DNA of 17,466 bases from positions 1 through 17,466 of the forward strand of contig JAQXEB010000076.1 of assembly GCA_029251065.1 (NCBI GenBank), in the 5' to 3' direction. Positions 1 through 6,321 of this stretch are shown in pieces (positions within the stretch are counted from its first letter, which is position 1; the number at the start of each line of letters is the position of its first letter). A program made the translations under genes and the position numbers. The notes under the pieces are model-generated. The model made no database searches, was not told the DNA's origin, and saw only the letters and a list, made by a program, of their open reading frames with translations. Source of the stretch: Luminiphilus sp. (lineage in GTDB: Bacteria > Pseudomonadota > Gammaproteobacteria > Pseudomonadales > Halieaceae).

Positions 1-572
1 GCTTGATAGCAGGACACCGTCAACGAGTAGTCGACGCCAAGGCGAAGACCCGCGTCAATAATGGCCCCCTTACTGAGATCGATCAGTGGCGTCTCTAAGC
101 TGATCGACGCACCTTCAACCCCCGCTTTAGTCGCGACGCCAATCAGCTGCTGATAGGCCGCAATGAACTCTGGGCGACAGTCCGGATAGCCCGAGTAGTC
201 CACCGCGTTGACACCAATGTAGATCTCACTCGCCCCTAAAACCTCTGCCCACCCCAGTGCCAGCGACAAAAACACCGTGTTTCTGGCAGGAACGTAGGTA
301 ATGGGAATACCCTCCTGAGGCGTCGTCGGAACAGGGATATCCATGTCGGTGAGCGCCGAGCCACCGATCGCCGATAAATCGAGTGACACCACACGATGAA
401 TAACGTCGCCGTAACGCTCGGCAAGCCCTCGTGCGGCATTAAGCTCCGCACGATGCCGCTGACCATAATCGAAGCTTAGGCTGTAACACTCTCGACCATT
501 ACGGTGTGCCATGGCCAGCAGTGTTGCTGAGTCCAAACCCCCTGAGGTGAGTATTACGGCTTTAGTTTTCAT
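1..572 (-). CDS. queC: 7-cyano-7-deazaguanine (preQ0) synthase QueC, C-terminus cut by window edge
   Basis: QueC converts 7-carboxy-7-deazaguanine to preQ0 using ATP and ammonia, a cytosolic step toward queuosine in tRNA. The reading frame starts at ATG 570-572 and stays open to base 1, giving about 190 residues. The N-terminus MKTKAVILTSGGLDSATLLA has the SGGLDS PP-loop that binds ATP. Near the edge the frame reads SCYQ, which matches the first cysteine of the family's C-terminal zinc site; the remaining zinc ligands would lie outside the window. It begins 8 bases after the queE stop, so the two consecutive pathway enzymes are almost certainly co-transcribed. The product is confident; whether the C-terminus is intact cannot be seen. 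Confidence 0.95.
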   Translation of the reverse strand, partial: MKTKAVILTSGGLDSATLLAMAHRNGRECYSLSFDYGQRHRAELNAARGLAERYGDVIHRVVSLDLSAIGGSALTDMDIPVPTTPQEGIPITYVPARNTVFLSLALGWAEVLGASEIYIGVNAVDYSGYPDCRPEFIAAYQQLIGVATKAGVEGASISLETPLIDLSKGAIIDAGLRLGVDYSLTVSCYQ

Positions 573-580
573 AGTCGTCG

Positions 581-1225
581 TTAACGTCCAGGTTCATCGT
601 TCCACAGCAACTTATGCAGTTGCATTTGAAAGCGCACCGGCAAACGGTCTTCAACAATCCAGTCGGCCAAGTCCATTGCGCTCAGGTCATGGTGTGAGGG
701 AGAAAACAACACATCACTGACCCGGCTCTTGAGCGAAAACTCGTCGAGCTTAAACCGCGCCCATTCGTAGTCGTCACGACTGCAGATGACGAATTTCAAC
801 TGATCATGCGCCGTTAGGAATTCAAGATTGCCCCATAGATTGCGATGCGACTCCGCAGAATCTGGTGTCTTAATATCGACAACTCGGCTTACGCCCGTCG
901 GTGTGTGCTCTATCGACATCGCGCCACTGGTCTCAAGCGACACCTGAAATCCGTCATCACAGAGATGCTGCAACAGCGCGTTACAGCCAGACTGTGCAAG
1001 CGGCTCGCCGCCAGTAACACAGACGTATTCGCAGCCAAACGCGCGAATTTGCGCCAAGATACTCTCCAGTGTCAGTAGCTCGCCACCCGAAAAGGCATAT
1101 TCTGTATCGCAGTACTGGCAGCGCAAGGGACACCCCGTCAGGCGAACGAACACCGTGGGAACGCCCACCGAGCGGGCTTCACCCTGGAGCGAGTGGAAGA
1201 TTTCAGTGATGCGTAACTGAGACAC
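581..1225 (-). CDS. queE: 7-carboxy-7-deazaguanine synthase QueE (radical SAM)
   Basis: QueE is a radical S-adenosylmethionine enzyme that contracts 6-carboxytetrahydropterin to 7-carboxy-7-deazaguanine, the step before QueC in the preQ0/queuosine pathway. The 214-residue protein has the N-terminal SLQGE motif (12-16) and the cluster-binding cysteines C32, C36 and C39 in CPLRCQYC (CX3CX2C); the CX3C spacing suits a canonical-type QueE. A TGGEP SAM-binding motif follows at 71-75. The length is close to that of other gammaproteobacterial QueE proteins. It lies 33 bases after the cpoB stop and 8 bases before queC, at the distal end of the tol-pal operon, an arrangement also known in Pseudomonas. 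No queD or queF is in the window. Confidence 0.95.
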   Translation of the reverse strand: MSQLRITEIFHSLQGEARSVGVPTVFVRLTGCPLRCQYCDTEYAFSGGELLTLESILAQIRAFGCEYVCVTGGEPLAQSGCNALLQHLCDDGFQVSLETSGAMSIEHTPTGVSRVVDIKTPDSAESHRNLWGNLEFLTAHDQLKFVICSRDDYEWARFKLDEFSLKSRVSDVLFSPSHHDLSAMDLADWIVEDRLPVRFQMQLHKLLWNDEPGR

Positions 1226-1258
1226 AAATGACGACTCAACAAAAAGTGGGGAGGTTAG

Positions 1259-2092
1259 TTACAGCTGACTGTCGAGAAAATCTTGCGCCAACTGCGCCGC
1301 AGGATGTTGATCAGCGCCATATTCGTCGATTACACGCGTTAGATACTCGCGCGAACGATCCTCGTTTCCCTTGAGTGCGTGGACACGGCCCAACTTATAA
1401 AGCGCGTCTGGGACCTTCCGGTCAGCAGGGTATTGATCAAGCAGAAGTTGAAAATTCTGTCGCGCCGACTCGGGGTCAACAGGCTCCACTACCAGGTAAA
1501 GCTCTCCCAACCAGTAGTGTGCGTTTGGAGAGTATCGACCGTAAGGATAGGCCGCTAAAAACGCATTAAACGCGATCAAGGCTTGGTCAAATTGCCGCTC
1601 TCTGACGAAACCATACGCAGACTGATAGGCCTCTTGCTCACCCGGCTGCGCCTCCGGAACCAGAGCTTCTGCGGTACCGGTGCTCACATCTTGCGGGTCA
1701 ACAACAACGTCACCGTCAGTTGCAGCGACTGCCGCAAAAGTATCCTCAGCAGCACCCAGTACCGCCAATCGCCGATCCATCTCAACGTAGCGCTCGAGCG
1801 TCTGATCTTGAAGACGCGCAAGCAAACTGGCCTGCTCCTCTACCAGACCATTCAGACGCCGAATTTCTTCTTCAAGCTGCTGTACGCGAATCGCCACTGT
1901 GCGCGAATCAGTCGGCGCAACGGATAGCGGCCGAACAGTCGCGGTGTTGACCGCAGTGTCTGCCGACCGATAAGGGAGCACCCCGGCGGGTTCTGCTGTA
2001 GGTCGGAACGCCTCAGTTTGAGCAAAAGCGGCACTCGATAGAACAAAAAAGCCGGCGACAAGCGCCGGCTCTAAAAATCGCTGTAAGATCAT
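1259..2092 (-). CDS. cpoB: Cell division coordinator CpoB (YbgF), periplasmic TPR protein
   Basis: CpoB (YbgF) is a periplasmic partner of TolA that, in E. coli, links outer-membrane constriction by Tol-Pal with septal peptidoglycan synthesis by PBP1B. The 277-residue product has a likely Sec signal peptide at 1-24 with an AFA/Q cleavage site. A proline/alanine-containing stretch follows, then a coiled coil at about 62-112 (heptads around QQLEEEIRRLNGLVEEQ) that matches the family's trimerisation region, a linker at 113-152, and TPR-like repeats at about 154-270. The ATG at 2092 is 6 bases after the pal stop and has only a poor Shine-Dalgarno, so it is probably translated by coupling to pal. 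Unusually, codons about 8-16 of the signal peptide lie in a strong terminator-like hairpin (see 2045-2070). Confidence 0.93.
   Translation of the reverse strand: MILQRFLEPALVAGFFVLSSAAFAQTEAFRPTAEPAGVLPYRSADTAVNTATVRPLSVAPTDSRTVAIRVQQLEEEIRRLNGLVEEQASLLARLQDQTLERYVEMDRRLAVLGAAEDTFAAVAATDGDVVVDPQDVSTGTAEALVPEAQPGEQEAYQSAYGFVRERQFDQALIAFNAFLAAYPYGRYSPNAHYWLGELYLVVEPVDPESARQNFQLLLDQYPADRKVPDALYKLGRVHALKGNEDRSREYLTRVIDEYGADQHPAAQLAQDFLDSQL
2045..2070 (-). terminator. Intrinsic terminator-like hairpin inside the start of cpoB
   Basis: Read on the minus strand there is a perfect inverted repeat, AGCCGGCG - CTTGT - CGCCGGCT, followed at once by a T run. The outermost A-T pair uses the first T of six, which are then followed by GTT. 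The stem is seven G/C pairs plus one A/T pair with a 5-base loop: all the elements of a rho-independent terminator. It begins about 28 bases past the pal stop codon and sits within cpoB codons 8-16, so ribosomes translating the cpoB signal peptide would cover it. The structure is seen directly; its activity in vivo and a role as an attenuator between pal and cpoB are inference. Confidence 0.65.
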
Positions 2093-2098
2093 GGCGTC

Positions 2099-2665
2099 TT
2101 ACTTGATCTCCACTCGACGATTCTGACTCCAACTGGACTCACCTGAACCGTAAGCCACTGGATTTTCTTCGCCGTAACTAATGGTCTCTAACCGATAGGC
2201 AGGGACACCACTGGCCACCATGTAGTCGCGTACCGCGTTGGCTCGGCGCTCGCCCAGAGCGAGGTTGTATTCACGAGTACCGCGTTCGTCGGTGTGTCCC
2301 TCAAGACGCGCGTTGGCGCTCCCGGACATCAACAGCGCGACGTGTGCGTCAATCGCCGCACGAGCGTCATCGCTGAGTGTTGAACTGTCGTAGTCAAAAA
2401 GAAATACCGTGCCAGCCGACGACGCGGCATCCATCAAGCGACGCTTCGTCTCACGTTGCTCCTGCATGACCATCGCTTTCTCTTTTTCGATCGCACGCTG
2501 CTCTGCAGCAACAGCCTCTGCTGCAGCGGCTTGCTCAGCGGCAGCACGCTCGGTCGCGGCCTGAGCCGCAGCCTCTTCTTTCGCCGCATTACTGGAACAG
2601 GCGCTCACTAATGTAGCCAGCAGAACAACAACCGCGGCTTTTCCCAAAGTATTTTTCGTTGTCAT
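2099..2665 (-). CDS. pal: Peptidoglycan-associated lipoprotein Pal
   Basis: Pal is an outer-membrane lipoprotein that binds peptidoglycan and TolB, tethering the outer membrane during division. The start chosen is ATG 2663-2665, preceded by AGGAAA six bases upstream. It gives 188 residues with a lipoprotein signal ending in the lipobox VSAC (acylated C23). An open frame extends 86 codons further upstream, but it only reads through the end of tolB. Residues about 27-75 form an Ala/Glu/Gln-rich, probably coiled-coil linker that is longer than in E. coli Pal (173 residues for the precursor). Residues about 85-188 are the OmpA-like domain, with GHTDERGT at 123-130 and the NLALGERRA segment that forms the diaminopimelate pocket. 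An 85-base gap separates it from tolB, whereas cpoB follows after 6 bases. Confidence 0.96.
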   Translation of the reverse strand: MTTKNTLGKAAVVVLLATLVSACSSNAAKEEAAAQAATERAAAEQAAAAEAVAAEQRAIEKEKAMVMQEQRETKRRLMDAASSAGTVFLFDYDSSTLSDDARAAIDAHVALLMSGSANARLEGHTDERGTREYNLALGERRANAVRDYMVASGVPAYRLETISYGEENPVAYGSGESSWSQNRRVEIK

Positions 2666-2750
2666 GACGTGTTTCCTACGCAGAGTTTTGAATACTAAAC
2701 ATAATGTATCGCATATATGTCCGTTTGTTGAACCTCGAAATGTTTTTTTG
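2666..2750 (-). promoter_or_regulatory. AT-rich tolB-pal gap with a possible internal promoter
   Basis: This 85-base gap is the largest between genes of the tol cluster and is visibly richer in A/T than the flanking genes. On the minus strand a weak sigma-70-like pair can be drawn: TTCAAC (2727-2732), an 18-base spacer, and TACATT (2703-2708), about 40 bases upstream of the pal start. Matches to consensus are modest (3/6 and 4/6). A separate promoter for the abundant Pal lipoprotein would make biological sense, but the sequence alone does not prove one. The only clear signal is the pal Shine-Dalgarno AGGAAA at 2672-2677. Confidence 0.25.
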
Positions 2751-4043
2751 TCACTGTTCGACCAACATCGGCGACCAAGCGGGCTCTTGAACGCTGCCCG
2801 ATCGTGCGGGCAAGCTAAATTTAACCCCGCCGTCGACGGCGACAGCCCCCAAAACACTCCGCTCACCGCGCTTGGTCGCGTAGATGACCAACGACCCATT
2901 AGGTGCGATGCTGGGACTTTCATCTAGCGACGTCTCGGTTAATACAGTCAGTCGCTCGGTTACGAGATCAAAAACAGCAATATGGAACCGTCCCTTGCGC
3001 TGGTGAACCAACGCGACGTTGCGACCGTCCTCGGCAACCCGCGCACGCGCGTTGTAACGCCCCTCAAAGGTCACCCGCTCAATTTTACCAGTCGCAAGTT
3101 CATAACGATAAATTTGAGGTCGCCCTCCACGATCTGAGGTGAACAGCAGTGATTCTCCGTCGGGCATCCAAGTCGGTTCGGTGTCAATGCCGTAATGTCG
3201 CGTCAAACGCTGAAACTGCTTTGTTTCAAGATCAAGCAAATAAATATCAGGGCTACCGTCCTTGGATAAAACCAGCGCCATTGACTTGCCGTCGGGCGAC
3301 CAAACTGGGGAATTATTGAGCCCTTGAAAATTAGTCAGCTGCTCCCGCTTACCCGTGGCAAGCACCTGCCGGTAAATCGCGGGTCGAGAGGATTCAAACG
3401 AGACATACGCCACCTCTTTTCCATCGGGGGACCAACTCGGCGCAAGAATGGGGTCGCGACCCTCGAGCAAAACAATGGGTCTGCGACCATCAGCATCCGC
3501 CACCGTCAATCGGTAAAAATCTTTACCGTCTGGGTTACGCGTCACCGATACGTAAATGAGTCGTGTGGCAAATGCGCCAGGAATACCGGTCAGTTTTTCA
3601 TAAATCGAGTCGGCAACTCGGTGCGCTGCCATACGAGCCTCAGATTCTGCACTCACCACCTGACCCGAGAATAACTCCACACCGCGTTCAACATCGTGCA
3701 GTGAAAAGTCAACGCGAAGTTGGGTTCCTTGACTCACCCGACCGATGACCAAATAGCGGGTGGAAATCGCACGCCAATCGCGATAAAAAATCTCCTCTCT
3801 TGCTGCGGGCAAGCTCAACATATCCCGTCGGCTGACCGGGCTGAACTGACCGCTTCGTGCTAAATCAGAGTCCACGATTTGCGCAAAGTCGGTGGGCGCA
3901 GAGCCCAAACCATCCCAGGCAAACGGTGCAACGGCAATTGAAGTGGGGTTATCAATCCCGCGCGTCACCTGAATCTCCAGCTGCGCCGCGGAGGTAGTGG
4001 TTAAAAACAATCCAAAAACAAACGCACACGATCGTAACAACAT
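2751..4043 (-). CDS. tolB: Tol-Pal system beta-propeller protein TolB
   Basis: TolB is a periplasmic protein that binds Pal, and releases it when TolA engages TolB's N-terminus, coupling inner-membrane energy to outer-membrane constriction. The 430-residue precursor has a Sec signal peptide (1-20, SAA/Q cleavage) followed by the mature N-terminal strand that acts as the TolA box in characterised TolB. An alpha/beta domain spans to about residue 160. The C-terminal half is a six-bladed propeller with repeated PD40 motifs such as PSWSPDGKEVAYVS, PVWSPDGKSMALV and PTWMPDGESLLFTS. The length matches E. coli TolB (430). The start is 2 bases after the tolA stop, so the two are translationally coupled. 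Confidence 0.97.
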   Translation of the reverse strand: MLLRSCAFVFGLFLTTTSAAQLEIQVTRGIDNPTSIAVAPFAWDGLGSAPTDFAQIVDSDLARSGQFSPVSRRDMLSLPAAREEIFYRDWRAISTRYLVIGRVSQGTQLRVDFSLHDVERGVELFSGQVVSAESEARMAAHRVADSIYEKLTGIPGAFATRLIYVSVTRNPDGKDFYRLTVADADGRRPIVLLEGRDPILAPSWSPDGKEVAYVSFESSRPAIYRQVLATGKREQLTNFQGLNNSPVWSPDGKSMALVLSKDGSPDIYLLDLETKQFQRLTRHYGIDTEPTWMPDGESLLFTSDRGGRPQIYRYELATGKIERVTFEGRYNARARVAEDGRNVALVHQRKGRFHIAVFDLVTERLTVLTETSLDESPSIAPNGSLVIYATKRGERSVLGAVAVDGGVKFSLPARSGSVQEPAWSPMLVEQ

Positions 4044-4045
4044 GA

Positions 4046-4786
4046 CTAGTACCTCAGATCCTCAGGCTTAAAACGCAGTGGGAACCGGCGAAAGTATCGC
4101 TCGAAATCTGAAATAGGCAAAACCGCCACCTCGGAAAACTGAGCCACACGCTCCACAGCGGCAATCGCACTTCGATCGAACGCAATACTTCCGCTGCTGC
4201 TTGAAACAGAAATACCGACGACATCGCCGGTCGGTACGAGACTAATCTCCAACAAAACTTCCATACCGTTGCGCGCCGAAGGGGGACGTCGCCAGTTTTG
4301 GGTGATGCGGGCTTGCATGAGCGCCGCGACATGCTGCACCTCGTTCACCTCGTCAGCCAGTGCTTGCCCATCAGCCTCGGGCAAATCCATCAGGCCATCA
4401 AGCAGCTCCTTTTGGAGTCGTGCTAACTGATTTTCGGTAGACGTCTTATTGTCATCCGCCGAGACCGTTTCAGGAATAATAGGGTCAGGCCTTGGAATCG
4501 GTTTTGGCTCAAGCACTTTCACCGACTCAGGCTTTGGCTTTGGCTTTGGCTTTGGCTTTGGTTTTGGTTTTGGTTTTGGTTTTGGTTTTGGTTTTGACGC
4601 GGGCTTTGCCGCCGTCTGATCAGGCTTTGACAAGGACACGAGCGACGCCTGTATAACCTGCGGCCTTGCTGAGACAGTTGGCGCCGCGACGGTCCATCCG
4701 CCTTCCATCACAATGACGAAAAAAAGATGCACCAGTACGGCGACGAGTGCGGGGATACCCATAATAAGCAGCCGATCAGAATTCAC
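4046..4786 (-). CDS. tolA: TolA with a short Lys-Pro repeat linker
   Basis: TolA is the inner-membrane-anchored arm that transmits proton-motive force from TolQR to TolB/Pal. The product is 246 residues, much shorter than the 421 of E. coli TolA. Residues 8-27 form the membrane helix, with H20 in the position of the histidine of the E. coli SxxxH motif that contacts TolQR; the matching serine is A16 here. After a short spacer comes an uninterrupted (KP)11 tract (65-86) and a further Pro-rich segment (EPKPIPRPDP), replacing the long alpha-helical domain II. Residues about 125-246 form the TolA/TonB-like C-terminal domain, with NWRRPPSARNGMEVLLEISL and a final RRFPLRFKPEDLRY. It overlaps tolR by 4 bases. 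Its place in tolQRAB-pal rules out tonB despite the TonB-like linker. Confidence 0.93.
   Translation of the reverse strand: MNSDRLLIMGIPALVAVLVHLFFVIVMEGGWTVAAPTVSARPQVIQASLVSLSKPDQTAAKPASKPKPKPKPKPKPKPKPKPKPKPESVKVLEPKPIPRPDPIIPETVSADDNKTSTENQLARLQKELLDGLMDLPEADGQALADEVNEVQHVAALMQARITQNWRRPPSARNGMEVLLEISLVPTGDVVGISVSSSSGSIAFDRSAIAAVERVAQFSEVAVLPISDFERYFRRFPLRFKPEDLRY
4531..4596 (-). repeat. Hexanucleotide tandem repeat (11 units) coding (KP)n in tolA
   Basis: On the plus strand five copies of GCTTTG (4531-4560) are followed directly by six copies of GTTTTG (4561-4596), with no interruption. Read on the minus strand they code for eleven Lys-Pro pairs: the first six use AAA-CCA and the last five use AAG. 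The last proline codon is CCT, completed by flanking bases. The two homogeneous blocks point to slipped-strand expansion rather than selection on scattered codons. Because each unit is 6 bases, gain or loss keeps tolA in frame and changes only linker length by two residues. Confidence 0.95.
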
Positions 4787-5202
4787 TGTCGTCTCGCAGG
4801 CGCCTCAGTCACCAACCCTACCGACAGAGCACCGGCCTCCTGGAGTTCAGACATCAGTGCAACCACCTCACCATAGGGCACTGCCGCGTCACCCCAAACC
4901 ATAACTGCTTTTTCAGGATTGCGTTTCAGTACTGTCGCGACGCGCTGTTTAACCGTTTCAATATTCAACGCAAGATCGTCGCTGGCGCCCAAGTTGAGGT
5001 ACAACTTTGCCTGAGCATCGATGGACACGATTAAGGGCTCCGCGTCACTGTCAGAAACGGGGGTTGAGTTCGCATCCGGGAGGTCGACCTCGACGCCCTG
5101 CATGAGAAGTGGCGCGGTCGCCATAAAAATCACGAGCAACACCAGCATGACGTCGATGTAAGGAACGACGTTGATCTCTGCCATGGCTCGGCGCGGTCTC
5201 AC
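4783..5202 (-). CDS. tolR: Tol-Pal energy-transducing protein TolR (ExbD family)
   Basis: TolR forms with TolQ the inner-membrane proton channel that drives TolA. The 139-residue product has a short cytoplasmic N-terminus, one membrane helix at about 14-35 (VVPYIDVMLVLLVIFMATAP) with the essential channel aspartate at D17, and a periplasmic domain to the C-terminus. The likely start is GTG at 5200-5202, which overlaps the tolQ stop as GTGA and has a GAGG sequence about ten bases upstream. An in-frame ATG at residue 7 (5182-5184) is the alternative but has a weaker ribosome site. It overlaps tolA by 4 bases. Length and motifs agree with E. coli TolR (142 residues). Confidence 0.95.
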   Translation of the reverse strand: MRPRRAMAEINVVPYIDVMLVLLVIFMATAPLLMQGVEVDLPDANSTPVSDSDAEPLIVSIDAQAKLYLNLGASDDLALNIETVKQRVATVLKRNPEKAVMVWGDAAVPYGEVVALMSELQEAGALSVGLVTEAPARRQ

Positions 5203-5903
5203 TGCGCTTGACCTCGCTTTTGAGCGTAACTTTGTCGCTGCAAAAGTCCGGAAAACTCATCAACAAACGATTCGTACCGGTTGAGTAATGCGTCGACCTT
5301 CGCTGCAAATCGGTTGTAGGCAAGCACGGCAGGAATGGCGGCGAACAACCCCATGGCTGTTGCAATCAGTGCCTCAGAAATGCCGGGAGCGACGGCGGCA
5401 AGCGTTGCCTGTGAGCTAGTGGCCAGACCTCTGAATGAATGCATAATGCCCCACACCGTGCCAAACAACCCCACATACGGACTGGTGGAGCCCACCGACG
5501 CCAAGAACGGTAAGTGTTGCTCCAATCGATCACTCTCTCGCATCAAAGCGACCCGCATCGCCCGACGTGACCCTTCGACCATGGCATCGGCGTCCATATT
5601 TTCTTGACGCGACAACTTAGAGAACTCCTTAAAACCTGCTCGAAAAAGCGCTTCACCACCCGTGATGTCAAATCCCTCGTCAATCGCGGTGGAGCCCTCC
5701 CGGTAAAGCTGAGCGAGATCCATTCCAGACCAGAAGCGATCCTCGAAGTCGAGCAACTCAGCATTCGCCCTCTGCAAGATAATGACGCGCTGAACAATCA
5801 TGAACCACGACGCGACGGAGGCAGCTAACAGCGTCGCCATCACGAGTTTTACCGTGAGACTCGCACCCATGATGAGTTCAATAACACTCAGTTCATCCGT
5901 CAT
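5199..5903 (-). CDS. tolQ: Tol-Pal system proton channel protein TolQ
   Basis: TolQ is the MotA/TolQ/ExbB-family inner-membrane subunit that pairs with TolR to harvest proton-motive force. The product is 234 residues (E. coli 230). Three membrane segments are visible: about 17-40 (KLVMATLLAASVASWFMIVQ), about 136-158 containing PYVGLFGTVWGIM, and about 175-197 containing ALIATAMGLFAAIPAVLAYN. A cytoplasmic domain of about 95 residues lies between the first two, including FEDRFWSG as in E. coli TolQ. The start ATG overlaps the end of ybgC by 11 bases and the stop overlaps the tolR GTG, so translation is coupled along ybgC-tolQ-tolR-tolA. Confidence 0.97.
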   Translation of the reverse strand: MTDELSVIELIMGASLTVKLVMATLLAASVASWFMIVQRVIILQRANAELLDFEDRFWSGMDLAQLYREGSTAIDEGFDITGGEALFRAGFKEFSKLSRQENMDADAMVEGSRRAMRVALMRESDRLEQHLPFLASVGSTSPYVGLFGTVWGIMHSFRGLATSSQATLAAVAPGISEALIATAMGLFAAIPAVLAYNRFAAKVDALLNRYESFVDEFSGLLQRQSYAQKRGQAQ

Positions 5904-6321
5904 GATTTACCTCACCTTTGTTTTCATTCGCCTTAAGGGCCGCGCGCAACGTAGCCGGCATACGCTTGGGTTGGCCTGAAGCACCGTCTGTGAGCGCCAC
6001 CGACACGCGCCCCCGCGCAAGTTCTACGCCCTCTCTAACCACAGCCTGTTCAAACTCAATCTTCGCAGCACCCGACCCGATCACTGTCGCTCTGGCCTCA
6101 ATACAATCATCCAAACGCGCCGGCATCAGATAATCGATAGACGCTGACGTCACAACGAACACCGATCCATCTTCCATGACCGCCGTCTTATCGACGCCCA
6201 TGGCGCGAATAAGTTCCGTTCGAGCCCGCTCGAAGTATTTCAAGTAGTTCACGTAATACACGATGCCGCCCGCATCTGTATCCTCAATATAAACCCGAAT
6301 GGGCAGTCGGTATTCAGTCAC
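5893..6321 (-). CDS. ybgC: Tol-Pal-associated acyl-CoA thioesterase YbgC
   Basis: YbgC is a hot-dog-fold (4HBT) acyl-CoA thioesterase encoded first in the tol-pal cluster of many Gammaproteobacteria; its link to Tol-Pal function is not settled. The best start is GTG at 6319-6321, overlapping the ruvB end by 8 bases and preceded by GAGGG with suitable spacing; it gives 142 residues (E. coli 134). An ATG 69 bases upstream would add a basic N-terminus lying wholly inside ruvB and not seen in YbgC proteins. The catalytic region reads YIEDTDAGGIVYYVNYLKYF, with the aspartate and glycine pattern of the family, followed by ERARTE. It overlaps tolQ by 11 bases. Confidence 0.93.
   Translation of the reverse strand: MTEYRLPIRVYIEDTDAGGIVYYVNYLKYFERARTELIRAMGVDKTAVMEDGSVFVVTSASIDYLMPARLDDCIEARATVIGSGAAKIEFEQAVVREGVELARGRVSVALTDGASGQPKRMPATLRAALKANENKGEVNHDG

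Noticed and set aside
1583..1927. 114-codon plus-strand frame antisense to cpoB
   Set aside because: Shadow of the cpoB coding strand; no motif or ribosome site supports it.
2666..2923. In-frame 86-codon upstream extension of pal beginning at a methionine inside tolB
   Set aside because: It covers the tolB end and the gap. The lipoprotein signal and a good AGGAAA ribosome site place the real start at 2665.
4531..4596. Tandem repeat as a CRISPR array or intergenic satellite
   Set aside because: The 6-base units have no spacers and lie in frame inside tolA.
4046..4786. The KP-repeat protein as TonB
   Set aside because: Position between tolR and tolB with 4-base and 2-base junctions, and the TolA-like C-terminus, make it TolA.
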